Below are positions 35,605 through 45,231 of a stretch of 64,000 bases of DNA, piece after piece. Position 1 is the stretch's first letter, and each line of letters starts with the position of its first letter. The translations under genes were made by a program, and so were the position numbers. Origin of the DNA: CAYNRE01 sp964399535 (GTDB lineage: Bacteria; Planctomycetota; Planctomycetia; Pirellulales; CAYNRE01); assembly GCA_964399535.1 (NCBI GenBank), contig CAYNRE010000030.1, positions 96,182 to 160,181 on the forward strand. The letters run 5' to 3'. A model generated the notes under the pieces. That model was given only the letters and a program-made list of their open reading frames with translations. It ran no database searches and had not been told where the DNA came from.

Positions 35605-36285
35605 CTATTCAGTCACTTTTTCCAGCCCTTGGAGCGCTCGCGCCTTTTGGGCCAGATCCCGGATACTCTTTAGGACTTCCTCCAAAGCGTACTCGGTGCC
35701 CGCGATCAGTTCCTCGGCCAGTTTCTCGGCGCTGACCACTTCGGCCGCTTCACCGGCCGAGAGCTCGCCGCCGGCCCAAGCTCGGGCATGGACCAGGTCG
35801 TGGGCCGCCGATCGCAAGTGCATTCCGGCCTCCTCGAATTGCCCCGCCTTGGCATGTAGTTCAGCAGCCTCCTGGTTGTACCGGGCCAGGGCCAGATGTG
35901 CCCGGCTGAAGGCCTGGTTCAGGGCCGTCAGCGACACCGGTTTGCCATCCTCCAACTCATCGACCATTACGGTCAATTCCAAGACCGACGCCCGCAACAG
36001 CTTCCGGCCTTCCCCCACGGACAGGCCGATCGCCAGCTTCAGCATTGCCGAAGCCTTGCGAATGTCGGTCGCCGCCCGGGCCGTGTCCCGTTTGAGAAAA
36101 TCGAGCCGAGCCTGGTGAAAGTGAAAATTGGGCTCGTCGGCCAATTGATACCAAACGTCTTCCTCGATCAGCATCATCCCTTCGGGGATCGCGCCGGGCG
36201 CGGCCGCGGCATCGCTGCCGGAGGCCGAAGTAGCCACCCAAGCCCATCCCAGAACGAATAAACCGGCGATCAGAATCGATCTCAT
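35605..36285 (-). CDS. Helical exported protein of unknown function
   Basis: A 226-residue protein with a signal peptide (MRSILIAGLFVLGWAWVATS, cleavage near SASG). The mature part is almost all helical and Ala/Glu-rich (FHFHQARLDFLKRDTARAA ... ARAWAGGELSAGEAAEV), resembling helical bundles of periplasmic cytochrome-like proteins but without a CxxCH motif. AAGGAG lies 8 nt before the ATG at 36285. No family recognised. Confidence 0.65.
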   Translation of the reverse strand: MRSILIAGLFVLGWAWVATSASGSDAAAAPGAIPEGMMLIEEDVWYQLADEPNFHFHQARLDFLKRDTARAATDIRKASAMLKLAIGLSVGEGRKLLRASVLELTVMVDELEDGKPVSLTALNQAFSRAHLALARYNQEAAELHAKAGQFEEAGMHLRSAAHDLVHARAWAGGELSAGEAAEVVSAEKLAEELIAGTEYALEEVLKSIRDLAQKARALQGLEKVTE

Positions 36286-37364
36286 GATTCGGCTCCTTGG
36301 TTGTTGCCGACACGTTTGGTCAGCAGGCCACACCATTTTGGGAGCACTCCCCATGCGCCCACTGATAACAGTGCTCGTGCAACTCGCGTTCCTCACGGCA
36401 CGGCGCGAGGCGGCAAAGCCTGCCGGATTGGTACCGTCGGCCGTACCCACCGGACGGTAAAGGAGCGGTCCATTGATTTGAAGGCAGGGTTTCAGATCGC
36501 AACCACCCAGCACCTAGCCAGTGTCGGTACAACCCGACCTGACTGGTTGGCCCGGGCGCGCCAACTGTGCGGTTTTGGCACATGCTGGGCCGGCTCAACG
36601 ACCCCCCTCCCACACTCCCCGGAAGACAGTGCCGGCGCCAATTTTGGCTAGGGCGGCTGGCCATCGAGAACGGTTCCAACCGCTGCGCGGGCTTGCGATC
36701 GGGGTGGAAACGAAAAACTTGGAATTTTTTTGAGAATCTTTGGCCGGTTTCCCCAGGAATCTCGCCTTTAGAGGTATGGGAGGATTCTCGATCGCTCGCG
36801 GTGAAGCGTTCCGGATTGCCTTAGGGCATACCCGAGCACGTCTGTGCCTACCCCCACCCATCCTTGATGCCAGACAGCTTCGCTGATTCGATCGAACCAT
36901 CGTTCCCGCCGTCGCCTGGGGCAGACGACGGCGGGACGGTGGACCTCCTGCTTCCCGCGCGAAGCCCCTCCGCCTCAAGTAGTCCGTTGCAAATAGCCCT
37001 CGTGGCATCGTTCAACCTCGCCAAGTGCGGAGCCAAGCTCGTCGCGGCTCACATCCCTGCGAGGACGCAGCCCGGAGAATTCTTCAACCGGCTGTTAACC
37101 CTTGGCCGGCTCTGATCAGCCAGAGGCCGGGGAACTCGGTACTTTTCGGGGCCCGGCCACCCCGTCGCCGGGGCACTCGCCTCGAGCCGATTGGGGACGC
37201 TTGCCGGGCTCATGGCGCGCGATAGATTAGGTGCCGCCGACCACCCACCGGCCGTTGGCTGGTCGCGGAACAGGGGGGGCGGATCCGAAAATCGCGCGAT
37301 GCTCACCTCAATCGGTGGGCGGCAACCAGGGCGCGGGCGCGCCACCTGTGAAAGGGCTTTCCGA
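36286..37364. other. 1.08-kb region without a supported gene
   Basis: Short open frames on both strands here lack binding sites and have scrambled composition. A perfect 10-bp inverted repeat (36905-36914 with 36926-36935, 11-nt loop) lies near the centre. A locally A/T-richer stretch (36708-36800) contains a run of seven T. It may carry the upstream signals of the flanking divergent genes or a decayed gene. Confidence 0.45.
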
Positions 37365-37772
37365 ATGGGTGCGGTCGACTCGGGGGTTCGTGCTCGCTCG
37401 GTGTGGACGGCACGCTGGGTGTTTTGGTTTTGCGGAGGCTTCGGGCTGCTGGTCCTCGCGCCGCAAGTCACCATGCTCGACGACATTGCCCGCGACTACC
37501 CGCCGGCGGTGACCCACCTCGAGTTCTTCTATGGTTTTCTGGGGGTCGGCATCGCCTGGCAAATTGCTTTTCTCGTTATGGGCTGGGATCCGCTTCGCTT
37601 CCGGCCGCTGATGCCCGTGGCGGTGCTGGAGAAGATCAGCTTCGGCGTTCCCGGCATTGCGCTGGTGGCAATGGGCAAGGCGCCGGCCCTCGTTGCGCTG
37701 TTCGCGGCATTGGACCTGCTCATGGGGGCAGCGTTTTTGTATTGCCACCGCGCCACGCGCCAGTCCTGGTAA
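37365..37772 (+). CDS. Small three- or four-helix membrane protein
   Basis: A 135-residue protein with hydrophobic helices at about 16-35, 52-75, 85-105 and 110-125 (WVFWFCGGFGLLVLAP, GVGIAWQIAFLVMG, VPGIALVAMG, ALFAALDLLMGAAFL). AAAGGG lies about 9 nt before the ATG at 37365. It resembles small uncharacterised bacterial membrane proteins; no function can be given. It ends at the 21-bp tandem repeat and faces the PPTase gene. Confidence 0.6.
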   Translation: MGAVDSGVRARSVWTARWVFWFCGGFGLLVLAPQVTMLDDIARDYPPAVTHLEFFYGFLGVGIAWQIAFLVMGWDPLRFRPLMPVAVLEKISFGVPGIALVAMGKAPALVALFAALDLLMGAAFLYCHRATRQSW

Positions 37773-37819
37773 CGCCCTGCAACGGTCAACCGACGCCCTG
37801 CAACGGTCAACCGACGCCC
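37772..37819. repeat. 21-bp tandem repeat, two copies plus 6 nt
   Basis: ACGCCCTGCAACGGTCAACC plus G occurs at 37772-37792 and again without change at 37793-37813, followed by ACGCCC. It fills the short convergent gap between the membrane protein and PPTase genes and starts at the last base of the stop codon. Confidence 0.85.
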
Positions 37820-37858
37820 GCGGCGGCCGCTTGGCGCCCGCGGGACGTTGAAGCGTGC

Positions 37859-38626
37859 CTAAGCCTGGGTCGCCTGGCAAGGCAGCACGCTGGCAAACCG
37901 GAACCGCACCGCGGAACCCACGGGCCGCCGTACGGCGCACGAAATCAGATGCCGGGGCCCCGGTTCGAACTGGGCGAATTGCCACTGGGAAGGGTCGTCG
38001 TCCAGGTCGGGCGCGAACGAGATCGTTATTTCCGGCTGACCCAGGTGGTAGCTGAACTTCTCCAGCGGCAGGGCCAGGCCCAGCCCCCGGGCCTTGATGT
38101 AGGCCTCTTTCAGCGTCCAGTAATCGAAGAACCCCCGGCCTTGCCGTTCGCTGGGCAGGGCCCTCAGGTCGGCCACTTCGCTCGATGAAAAGTACCGTTC
38201 GGGCAGCCCTTCGCTCACCGGCCGGCGGTCGAGAAACTCCACGTCGACCCCCAGGTCCCAATCCCAGGTCGCGGCGCAAACCACCAGACCCTCGGTGTGA
38301 GAAAGATTAAACCGCAGGCGAGGCCCCGGGCCTGGCTGATTGGCCAACTCGGGCCGCCCGTTGCTAACCGTCCGGAATTGCCAAGTCCAGGGCGGCCCCG
38401 CGAGCAGATGCGACACCATGCCGCGGACCAGCGCGTGGGCGACGAGAAACTGGTGACGGTGCTTGGCAAACAGGAACCGACCCAGGCGAGCCTGTTCGTC
38501 GTCCGAAAGCCAGTTTCGATAGCGCTGCTGAGCCTCGGCTTCGTCGATGGCGTCGAGTGCCGTATACCAGATGAGCACTTCGCCCGGGCTCACTCGACCC
38601 TCCGCCGTGGACGAGGTCGCCGTCAT
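37859..38626 (-). CDS. Sfp-type 4'-phosphopantetheinyl transferase
   Basis: A 255-residue enzyme that loads the phosphopantetheine arm of CoA onto carrier proteins. Motifs: FNLSHTEGL (His110), GVDVE (Asp128 and Glu130 bind Mg), and FFDYWTLKEAYIKARGLGL (Glu174, Lys178). Length matches the Sfp/Gsp type used for NRPS/PKS carriers. Its ATG at 38626 overlaps the stop of the thioesterase (ATGA), so the two are translationally coupled. No NRPS or PKS lies in the window. Confidence 0.92.
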   Translation of the reverse strand: MTATSSTAEGRVSPGEVLIWYTALDAIDEAEAQQRYRNWLSDDEQARLGRFLFAKHRHQFLVAHALVRGMVSHLLAGPPWTWQFRTVSNGRPELANQPGPGPRLRFNLSHTEGLVVCAATWDWDLGVDVEFLDRRPVSEGLPERYFSSSEVADLRALPSERQGRGFFDYWTLKEAYIKARGLGLALPLEKFSYHLGQPEITISFAPDLDDDPSQWQFAQFEPGPRHLISCAVRRPVGSAVRFRFASVLPCQATQA

Positions 38627-39402
38627 GCGCTCACCGAATCGGTCGCGCCAGAGAGCGAGCTCACGAATCGCACTAGCCGGGCAGCCAGCAGTTCGGCGTG
38701 AGTCTGTAGAAACAAATGGTCGGCCGAGAGAAACTCGACCGTCAATTCCTCGGCGTGCCGGCTCCATTCGCCGATGTGTTCCGGACGACAGACCCGGTCC
38801 AGCGTGGCGCCGATGGCCAGGACCGGCAGGCGAGGCGCCGGGCCGCTGGCGCTGAACCGCTCAAAGGCCAGAAAATCGGCCCTGAGCGCTTCGCGAAACG
38901 GAGCGAAAAGATCGGGGCGTTCGGCCCAGTCGGCCGGCACCCCGCCGAGTTGGGCCAGCAGTTCGAGCAACTCCGCGTCGCTCAGCAGCAGAAACGAACC
39001 ATATTGGTCGTTCATGTGCGGCGGTCGTGTCGCGCCGAGCACCAGCGCCAAGGGGCCCGCAACCATCGTCGCGAGCCGCCAGGCCAGGCATCCCCCCATA
39101 CTATGGCCGTAGAGCACCGCCCCTTCCCAAATCTCGGCCGGAAGATGCCGCGCGCACAATTCGGCCAGCCGATCGATCTCGTCCAGCGGCGGGCCGGCGG
39201 TCCAGCCATGTCCCGGCGGATCGATCGCCGCCACGCCCCAGTCGCCCGGCAGGCGGTCGGCCAGGGGGCGAAAGGCGAGCGATTGCCCCCCGGCAAACGG
39301 AAAGCCCAACAGGCGGGGCGCACCCCCCACCGGCTCGCGAAATCTCCGCAATCCTAGTCGATTCTGATCCCAGCGCTGGTAGGGGGGCACGGTGCGATTC
39401 AT
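38623..39402 (-). CDS. Type II thioesterase (GrsT/RifR-like alpha/beta hydrolase)
   Basis: A 259-residue hydrolase. PRLLGFPFAGGQSLAFRPLA is the typical N-terminus (oxyanion region), GHSMGG at about 97-102 holds the nucleophile Ser, and a DHLFLQ segment near the C-terminus holds the catalytic His. Such enzymes clear misprimed acyl groups from carrier proteins of NRPS/PKS systems. Coupling to the PPTase by a 4-nt overlap supports this. The start is ATG 39402. The preceding gene lies 152 nt upstream on the same strand. Confidence 0.88.
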   Translation of the reverse strand: MNRTVPPYQRWDQNRLGLRRFREPVGGAPRLLGFPFAGGQSLAFRPLADRLPGDWGVAAIDPPGHGWTAGPPLDEIDRLAELCARHLPAEIWEGAVLYGHSMGGCLAWRLATMVAGPLALVLGATRPPHMNDQYGSFLLLSDAELLELLAQLGGVPADWAERPDLFAPFREALRADFLAFERFSASGPAPRLPVLAIGATLDRVCRPEHIGEWSRHAEELTVEFLSADHLFLQTHAELLAARLVRFVSSLSGATDSVSA

Positions 39403-39554
39403 CGTGGCGGTAAGGTCAGCCGGTGCGGTTCAAGGAGAAAAACGGATCGAAGGTGTGCAAGTTAGTTGCCAGGCAGTGGGGACCGGGCATGCCTTTCAGT
39501 ATACGCCGGCCGGGCGCGGCCCGCCGCACGACGCCGTGCCCCGGGGGCCACGGC

Positions 39555-41957
39555 TCAGGGCCCCGTCGATGGCCGATCGCGGTAGGGCTGCGAACGCTCG
39601 TAGAGCGCTTGCCGGGCCTGGATTTCGGCGGCCGAGATGCCCTCGGCCGGCGCCCGCTCGGCGGCCTCTCCGGCCACTCGAGCCGCCTCGGCAAACTGGC
39701 CCATTTCCGCCAGCGCGGCGGCCAGCGTATCGAGCACCCCCGCTCGACGCCCCAGCGCCGCCAGGGCCGCCTGGGCCAATTGCACGGCCAGCGAGCCGGC
39801 GCGTTGGTCGTCGGCCGGGCTGGTGGCCAGAGTCCAGGCCAGGTTATTGGCCAAGAGGGCCGTTTGCGGATTGCGCGGGTCGATGCCCAGCGACTGCTGG
39901 GCGGCCCGGCCCGCCTCGATGGGTTGGCCCCGAATCTGGAGCACAAGGGCCAGGTGCTGCAAGTACTCGGCGTTTTTCGGCCGCAGCTCCGTGGCTTGGC
40001 GGAGGGCCTCGGCCGCTTCGTCGAAGCGCTGCTGGTCGGCCCGCACCCCACCCAGCAGGGCCCAACTGTCGGCTCGCTCGGGCTCGGCCCTGGTCGCTTC
40101 CTCGAGGAGCCGGCCGGCTTCGTCCAGTTGCCGCTGCTTGGCCAGCACCACGGCCAGGTTGTGGCGAAGCGCCGCATTCTGGGGATCCTCGCCAAGCTGG
40201 CGCCGCAGGCGCACTTCGGCCTCGACCAGCCGGCCCGCCGCCACGAGCTGGGCCGTGGCCTCTTCGGCCAGCGTCTCGGGAAGCAGCGTCCGCCGGTACC
40301 AACGCTCGCGATCGCCGGGCAGAGCGGCCGCCAACTCGGGATTGGCGAACACCACCGCCGGAGGCTCGAGCCCGTCGCTGTGCAGCACCTGGTCGGTCGG
40401 GCCCGGCCGGGGTGGCGTGCACTGGGCCGTGGCGGCGAACGAATTATCGATCCAAACAAAAACGGGGTCGGCCGGCCGATCGGAAAGAATCTCGGCGATC
40501 GGTCGAAAGTCGCGCGTCTGAAACGCGTGCAGCGCGTACCCATGCAGCGGACGCTCGACATAGCCCAGCCGTGGCAACGCGAGGAAATGAACCAGCGGGC
40601 TGGGCGCCACGATGGGCCTGTGCGCCTGCCGGCGAACCAGGTACTCGACCGTGGCCTGGTTGGCCCTGTGGTCGGCCAAATACTCGCGGCTTCGCTCCCA
40701 CACGGCCCCGGTGCGCCGGCCATGGGGCAGCTCAGGCAGAAAGCGCCCCGACGCATTGGCCAGGTTCAAGCCGATCCAAACGGCGCACGCACCCGCCGCC
40801 AACCGCCCCAGCCCCAGCGCCGGGCCAAGCAGCCCTGCGAGCAACCACAGGCAGCCGGCCGGAAGCAGCAGGTACCGCGGAATCGTGTACAAAAGCGAAA
40901 GCGCCGCCAAGGTACCAAGCAGCACCAGCCAGGCTAAGGCGCCGAGCGGATTCAGCGCAAGCGCCGCGCCGCACCGCCGAAACACTTCCCACAGTTTGCC
41001 GAAGGCGCCCGGGCGCATCGCGGCGGCAAGAACAACGTCGGCCGCGAACCAGCGCCGGGCCAACTCCGCCGTGCCCAGGAGCACCAGCAGCGCCAAGACC
41101 CAGAGATCCGGACACCAATAGCGCGATAACCCCAGCGTCTTGAGTCCGAAGAGCGGGTCGGCCTGAAATCGATCGGGCTCCGATTGCGGCAGCCGGCCGA
41201 TCCACTCGGGCACCCAAACCTGCACAACCAGGCTCAGGTACGCGGCCGGCCAGAACTTCCACCACAGGTGGCGTCGCGCCTGTAGCGCGCGACCATGACT
41301 GAACAGCAAAAGCAGGGTGAGATAAACCAAAATCGCGGTGGTCACCACCCCGCCCGATTGCTTGATCAGGAACGCCACCCACCCCCAGGCCAGCGCCCGG
41401 CCGAAACGCTGAGCCGCCGCGTGCCCCAAGGCGACCATCGCGGCCCAGGCCATGGGCAAATCCATGCCGATCATGTCGATTTGCACCGCCACCAGCGGCG
41501 TGGTGACGAGCGCTGCCGAAACGAGCCAGGCCCCCCAGGTACCGGCCGAGCCGCGCATTCGGGCGGCCACCGCGCAGGCCAGTGCCGCGGCCGCGGCGAA
41601 ATTCAGCAGGTGAAGGCCGATGAGTGCTCCCCGCACGCTGGGAGCAAAGTTCAGAAACAAGGCCACCACCGTGGGCATTACGCTGGTGAGATAAACCGCG
41701 GGCCCCCCCTGGCTGAAGCGCTCTTCTTGGAGCCACAGCCGCCGATAGTCGAATCCCGACTCGACCAGGAAATTCGCCTCGGTAAAGAGCCCCATGGCGC
41801 TGTCCCAATACGGTGGTGAATCAATCACCTCGAAGCGCCAGACGACGATCGCCAGCCACACCACCAGCCACTCGGCGGCGGGGCGCAGCCAACGGCCGGG
41901 CCATACCCGATTGGTTCGCGTAGCAACGGTCGGACTGCCTGGTCGACTGGTGGCCAT
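39555..41957 (-). CDS. Membrane protein with C-terminal TPR domain (GT39-like)
   Basis: An 800-residue protein. Residues about 25-400 form ten or so membrane helices; the first loop (VIDSPPYWDSAMGLFTEANF) has Asp in the position seen in GT39-type mannosyltransferases. A soluble linker follows. TPR units cover about 560-790 (WALLGGVRADQQRFDEAAEAL and similar). The start at 41957 is 7 nt after the stop of the TMTC-like gene, so they are co-expressed. Likely transfers a sugar from a polyprenyl donor to exported proteins, or recognises them via TPR; this is inferred. Confidence 0.72.
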   Translation of the reverse strand: MATSRPGSPTVATRTNRVWPGRWLRPAAEWLVVWLAIVVWRFEVIDSPPYWDSAMGLFTEANFLVESGFDYRRLWLQEERFSQGGPAVYLTSVMPTVVALFLNFAPSVRGALIGLHLLNFAAAAALACAVAARMRGSAGTWGAWLVSAALVTTPLVAVQIDMIGMDLPMAWAAMVALGHAAAQRFGRALAWGWVAFLIKQSGGVVTTAILVYLTLLLLFSHGRALQARRHLWWKFWPAAYLSLVVQVWVPEWIGRLPQSEPDRFQADPLFGLKTLGLSRYWCPDLWVLALLVLLGTAELARRWFAADVVLAAAMRPGAFGKLWEVFRRCGAALALNPLGALAWLVLLGTLAALSLLYTIPRYLLLPAGCLWLLAGLLGPALGLGRLAAGACAVWIGLNLANASGRFLPELPHGRRTGAVWERSREYLADHRANQATVEYLVRRQAHRPIVAPSPLVHFLALPRLGYVERPLHGYALHAFQTRDFRPIAEILSDRPADPVFVWIDNSFAATAQCTPPRPGPTDQVLHSDGLEPPAVVFANPELAAALPGDRERWYRRTLLPETLAEEATAQLVAAGRLVEAEVRLRRQLGEDPQNAALRHNLAVVLAKQRQLDEAGRLLEEATRAEPERADSWALLGGVRADQQRFDEAAEALRQATELRPKNAEYLQHLALVLQIRGQPIEAGRAAQQSLGIDPRNPQTALLANNLAWTLATSPADDQRAGSLAVQLAQAALAALGRRAGVLDTLAAALAEMGQFAEAARVAGEAAERAPAEGISAAEIQARQALYERSQPYRDRPSTGP

Positions 41958-41964
41958 GGGGGGC

Positions 41965-44301
41965 TTAGGGTCGGCTCAAAGGTTCGTGCCGCTGGTACCG
42001 TTCGAGCCGCCCTTGAATGTCGGTGGCCAGCGCGTCGGCCCCCGACTGGCGCGCCCGTTCCAGGGCCTCTTGGGCCGCGCGGCAGGCCTGGTCCCAGTTT
42101 CCCACGGCCGCATAGGCCGCGGCCAGCGTATCGAGTAGCTCGGGGGCTTGGCGGCCGCCGAGGGCCACGGCCGACTCGGCCAAAGCCACCGCTCGCTCGG
42201 GCCGGGCCCAGGGTGCCCGCTCGGTGGCGTGCAACCAGGCCAGGTAGTTCATTGGGTCGGTCCACTGCGGACGCAATTGACAGGCTCGCTCGAAGTGTGT
42301 CACGGCCTGCTCATACTCCCCTTGCGCCGCCAGCACCCTGCCCAGATCGTACTCGGCTTCGGCATAGCCGGGCCGTAATCGCAGCGCTTCGCGCAGAGGA
42401 ACGAGTGCCTCGGGCCAGCGCTGCCGCACGGCCTCGACCAGGCCCAGATTGTACTGAGCCTCGGGACGCTGGGGCTCGAGCGACACAGCCTGGCGACAGG
42501 CTCGCTCGGCCTGATCCACGCGGCCTTGCCTGAGCAAAAGCGCCCCCCAGTTGGTGAGCAGGTGGGCCGAGCCGGGGCGCAATTCCACGGCCCGCCGGGC
42601 AAGCTTCTCGGCCTCGTCCAGCCGGCCCAATTCGGCCAGGGCCACGGCCAGGTCGGCCTGGGCCAGCGCAAAGGTGGAATCGCACTGCACGGCTCGTTGA
42701 AATTCTTCCAGGGCCAGGTCCCACCGGCCCGATTGCCCCAGCAGCTTTCCCAGAGTGCGGTGAGCCTCGGCCAAATCGGGGCGCGCTGCCACTGCCTGGC
42801 GAGCCACGTCGAGCGCGGCGGGCAATTCACCAGTCTTGCTCAGGGCGTCTGCCAACAGGGTCAGCGTGTCGGCCAGCGGACGGCCCCCCACCTCGAGGGC
42901 TTGCTGATAATGGGCGATCGCCTCGGCATACTGCCCCTGATCGGCCAGGACGCTGCCCCAGATTCGGTGGGCCACGTGGTTTTGGGGATCGATCGCCAGG
43001 GCGTGTTCGACCAGCGACTCGGTGTTGCGCCAGGTGGCAATTTGCGGTCTGGCCGCCAACATCAGGGCCCCCAGATAAACCCCGGCCAACGCAACGCGGA
43101 CGCCTTTGGGAACGGAAAAGCGATCGCAGCCATCGGCCAGCGACCAGACCACGGCCCAGGCCAACCCGATGCCCGACAAGTAGGTAAACCGGTCGGCGAT
43201 GAACTGGGCCCCCACCTGGACCAGGCCGATGTTGGGAACCAGGGTGCCCAGAAACCAGAGCCAACCGACGATCAGATAGGGATGGCGCCGACACTGCCAG
43301 AGGGCCAAACCAGTAATGGCCAGTAGCAAAGCACCGACCTCGGCCACCTGGATGAGCGAGGGGGCCTTAACGGGGTGGGGATACATAAACATCAGCTGGC
43401 TTGGCCAGAAGAACTTTTTCAAATAGGCCCCGTAGGCCAAAACCGCGTACCCCGCGCGGTACGAAAGCGGATGGGCCGAAAGCGAGCTGACCGCGCTGGC
43501 GGCTCGCTGGGCCTGAACGGTAACCGCCGACGAGGCAGCCGCGAGGGCGAACAGGGGTAGCTTTTCAACCACCAGAAGCGCCCCGCGGCGCAGCCATTCC
43601 GCCGAGAGCGGCCCACCTTGCCCGCTGGTCTGCGATGCGCCAGCCGAGGCACCCCTTTCCAAACGCCCCAGCGGCCAGTAGTCCAACAGCAGCATCACGC
43701 AGGGCAGCGTTACCAGGAGTGGTTTGGCCGAAAGCCCCAAGCCCAGCAGCGCCAGCAGGACCAGGTAGCGCCCCAGCGACGGTCCTCGCGCGTAGCGGGT
43801 ATAGGCCGCCAGCGCGAGTAGCCCCAGTAGTACCGCCAACACATCTTTGCGTTCCGAGATCCAGGCCACCGACTCGGCCCGTAGCGGATGAACCGCGAAA
43901 AGGGCGGCGACGAGAAAACTGCGACCGGCCAGCCCTGTGAGCCGGGTAAGCCAGAGAAACAGGACCACCGAGCTCAGGGCATGGACGACGAACCCGGTCA
44001 GGTGGTGCCAGCCCGCGCGGAGACCGAACAACTGGCAATCGACCATGTGGCTCAGCCAGGTCAGCGGATGCCAGTTGCCCGAGTGGTAGGCGGTAAGCGC
44101 CCAGCGAACCGAGTCCGCGCTCAGCCCTCGACGGACCCAGGGATTGTCGGACACGTATTCTTCATCGTCGAAACCGACAAACTCGAAACCAAGCGTGGGG
44201 GCGTAGAGCGCCACCACGCCGGCCACCAGCGCCAGCGCGCCGAGCCACAAACCAAACCGCGGCGGCTGCGACGGACAGGGCGTGGCAAGTGGAAGATTCA
44301 T
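41965..44301 (-). CDS. TMTC-like membrane/TPR protein (probable O-glycosyltransferase)
   Basis: A 778-residue protein. About eleven membrane helices cover residues 15-420. FVGFDDEEYVSDNPWVRRGLS holds the Asp pair (45-46) and HPLRAESVAWISERKDVLA holds Glu143; both are hallmarks of the TMTC (GT105) family that O-mannosylates proteins in animals and has bacterial relatives. TPR units cover about 450-770. The start is ATG 44301; a longer frame has no support. The downstream gene begins 7 nt after the stop. Function in this bacterium is inferred from the family. Confidence 0.8.
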   Translation of the reverse strand: MNLPLATPCPSQPPRFGLWLGALALVAGVVALYAPTLGFEFVGFDDEEYVSDNPWVRRGLSADSVRWALTAYHSGNWHPLTWLSHMVDCQLFGLRAGWHHLTGFVVHALSSVVLFLWLTRLTGLAGRSFLVAALFAVHPLRAESVAWISERKDVLAVLLGLLALAAYTRYARGPSLGRYLVLLALLGLGLSAKPLLVTLPCVMLLLDYWPLGRLERGASAGASQTSGQGGPLSAEWLRRGALLVVEKLPLFALAAASSAVTVQAQRAASAVSSLSAHPLSYRAGYAVLAYGAYLKKFFWPSQLMFMYPHPVKAPSLIQVAEVGALLLAITGLALWQCRRHPYLIVGWLWFLGTLVPNIGLVQVGAQFIADRFTYLSGIGLAWAVVWSLADGCDRFSVPKGVRVALAGVYLGALMLAARPQIATWRNTESLVEHALAIDPQNHVAHRIWGSVLADQGQYAEAIAHYQQALEVGGRPLADTLTLLADALSKTGELPAALDVARQAVAARPDLAEAHRTLGKLLGQSGRWDLALEEFQRAVQCDSTFALAQADLAVALAELGRLDEAEKLARRAVELRPGSAHLLTNWGALLLRQGRVDQAERACRQAVSLEPQRPEAQYNLGLVEAVRQRWPEALVPLREALRLRPGYAEAEYDLGRVLAAQGEYEQAVTHFERACQLRPQWTDPMNYLAWLHATERAPWARPERAVALAESAVALGGRQAPELLDTLAAAYAAVGNWDQACRAAQEALERARQSGADALATDIQGRLERYQRHEPLSRP

Positions 44302-44481
44302 GCGGAAGACTTCGAGGCCGAGCCCGAGACGGCCAATTCGAACTTTGCGCCGCCGAGGGGGCGGGCCCGAGCGGGCCCCTGGCAAGAGTATAGACGCCGC
44401 CGGCTCGCGAGAGCGACAAGCCCCGCGCGGGGCGATGGTCTCTTGCCCCCCGCGCTAGCGCACCACGCCGGGCGATCGCTG

Positions 44482-45228
44482 CTATCGGTACATTCCGCCG
44501 TTGGGGCTGATCGTCTGGCCGATGACGAAACTCGAATCGTCGCTGGCCAAGAACAGGGCCACGCCGGCAATTTCCTCGGGCCGGCCGATCCGACCCAGCG
44601 GGGTGGCCGGCACCATCCGGTCGCGCCAACGCTGCGGCAGGTTTTCCAGGATCGGCGTTTCGACCCAGCCTGGAGCGATGCAGTTCACGCGAATTCCCAG
44701 CGGCGCCACCTCTTGGGCCAGACTCTTGGTTAGCGCCAGGATGGCTCCCTTGGCGGCCGTGTAGGCCGAGGCCCCCGGCAGGCCACTCAGCCCGGCCACG
44801 GAGCTGAAATTGACGATGACCCCCTGCTGGCGCGGCACCATGCGGCGCAGCGCCTGGCGCGCGCAAAAAAAGGTGCCGTCCAAGTGCACACGGAGAACCG
44901 AGTACCAGGTTTCGTCCGTGGTTTCGGCCAACGGAGCCAGCTGTTTTTCGACGTTGCCGGCGTTATTCACCAAAATGTCGACCGGCCAGCCCTGCTCGTC
45001 CAGGGCCTGAAACAACGCCGCTACCTGAGCGGCATCCGAGACGTCGGTCGCCAGGGGCAAGGCGGTGCCCCCGGCGGCGCGGATGCGCTCGGCCGCCGCT
45101 TGAGCCGCCTCGGGGCGCAGTTCGGCAACCACCACCCGGGCCCCCTCCTGGGCAAACCGCTCGGCGATGGCCAGCCCAATGCCCGAGCCGGCGCCGGTGA
45201 TTACCGCGACGCGATTTTCTAGTTTCAT
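44482..45228 (-). CDS. SDR-family oxidoreductase (FabG-like)
   Basis: A 248-residue classical SDR. TGAGSGIG, NNAGNVE, NFSSVAG (Ser), YTAAK (Tyr/Lys) and RVNCIAPGWVETP are all in place. FabG and glucose-dehydrogenase-type SDRs share this pattern, so 3-oxoacyl-ACP reduction is possible but not proven. The start codon lies 3 nt after the SGNH hydrolase stop, so the two are an operon. The 180-nt gap to the TMTC-like gene downstream contains no terminator that I can see. Confidence 0.85.
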   Translation of the reverse strand: MKLENRVAVITGAGSGIGLAIAERFAQEGARVVVAELRPEAAQAAAERIRAAGGTALPLATDVSDAAQVAALFQALDEQGWPVDILVNNAGNVEKQLAPLAETTDETWYSVLRVHLDGTFFCARQALRRMVPRQQGVIVNFSSVAGLSGLPGASAYTAAKGAILALTKSLAQEVAPLGIRVNCIAPGWVETPILENLPQRWRDRMVPATPLGRIGRPEEIAGVALFLASDDSSFVIGQTISPNGGMYR

Positions 45229-45231
45229 GGT

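Noticed and set aside
36595..37008. 137-codon minus-strand frame in the gene-free stretch
   Set aside because: No binding site, no hydrophobic or conserved pattern, basic random-like composition.
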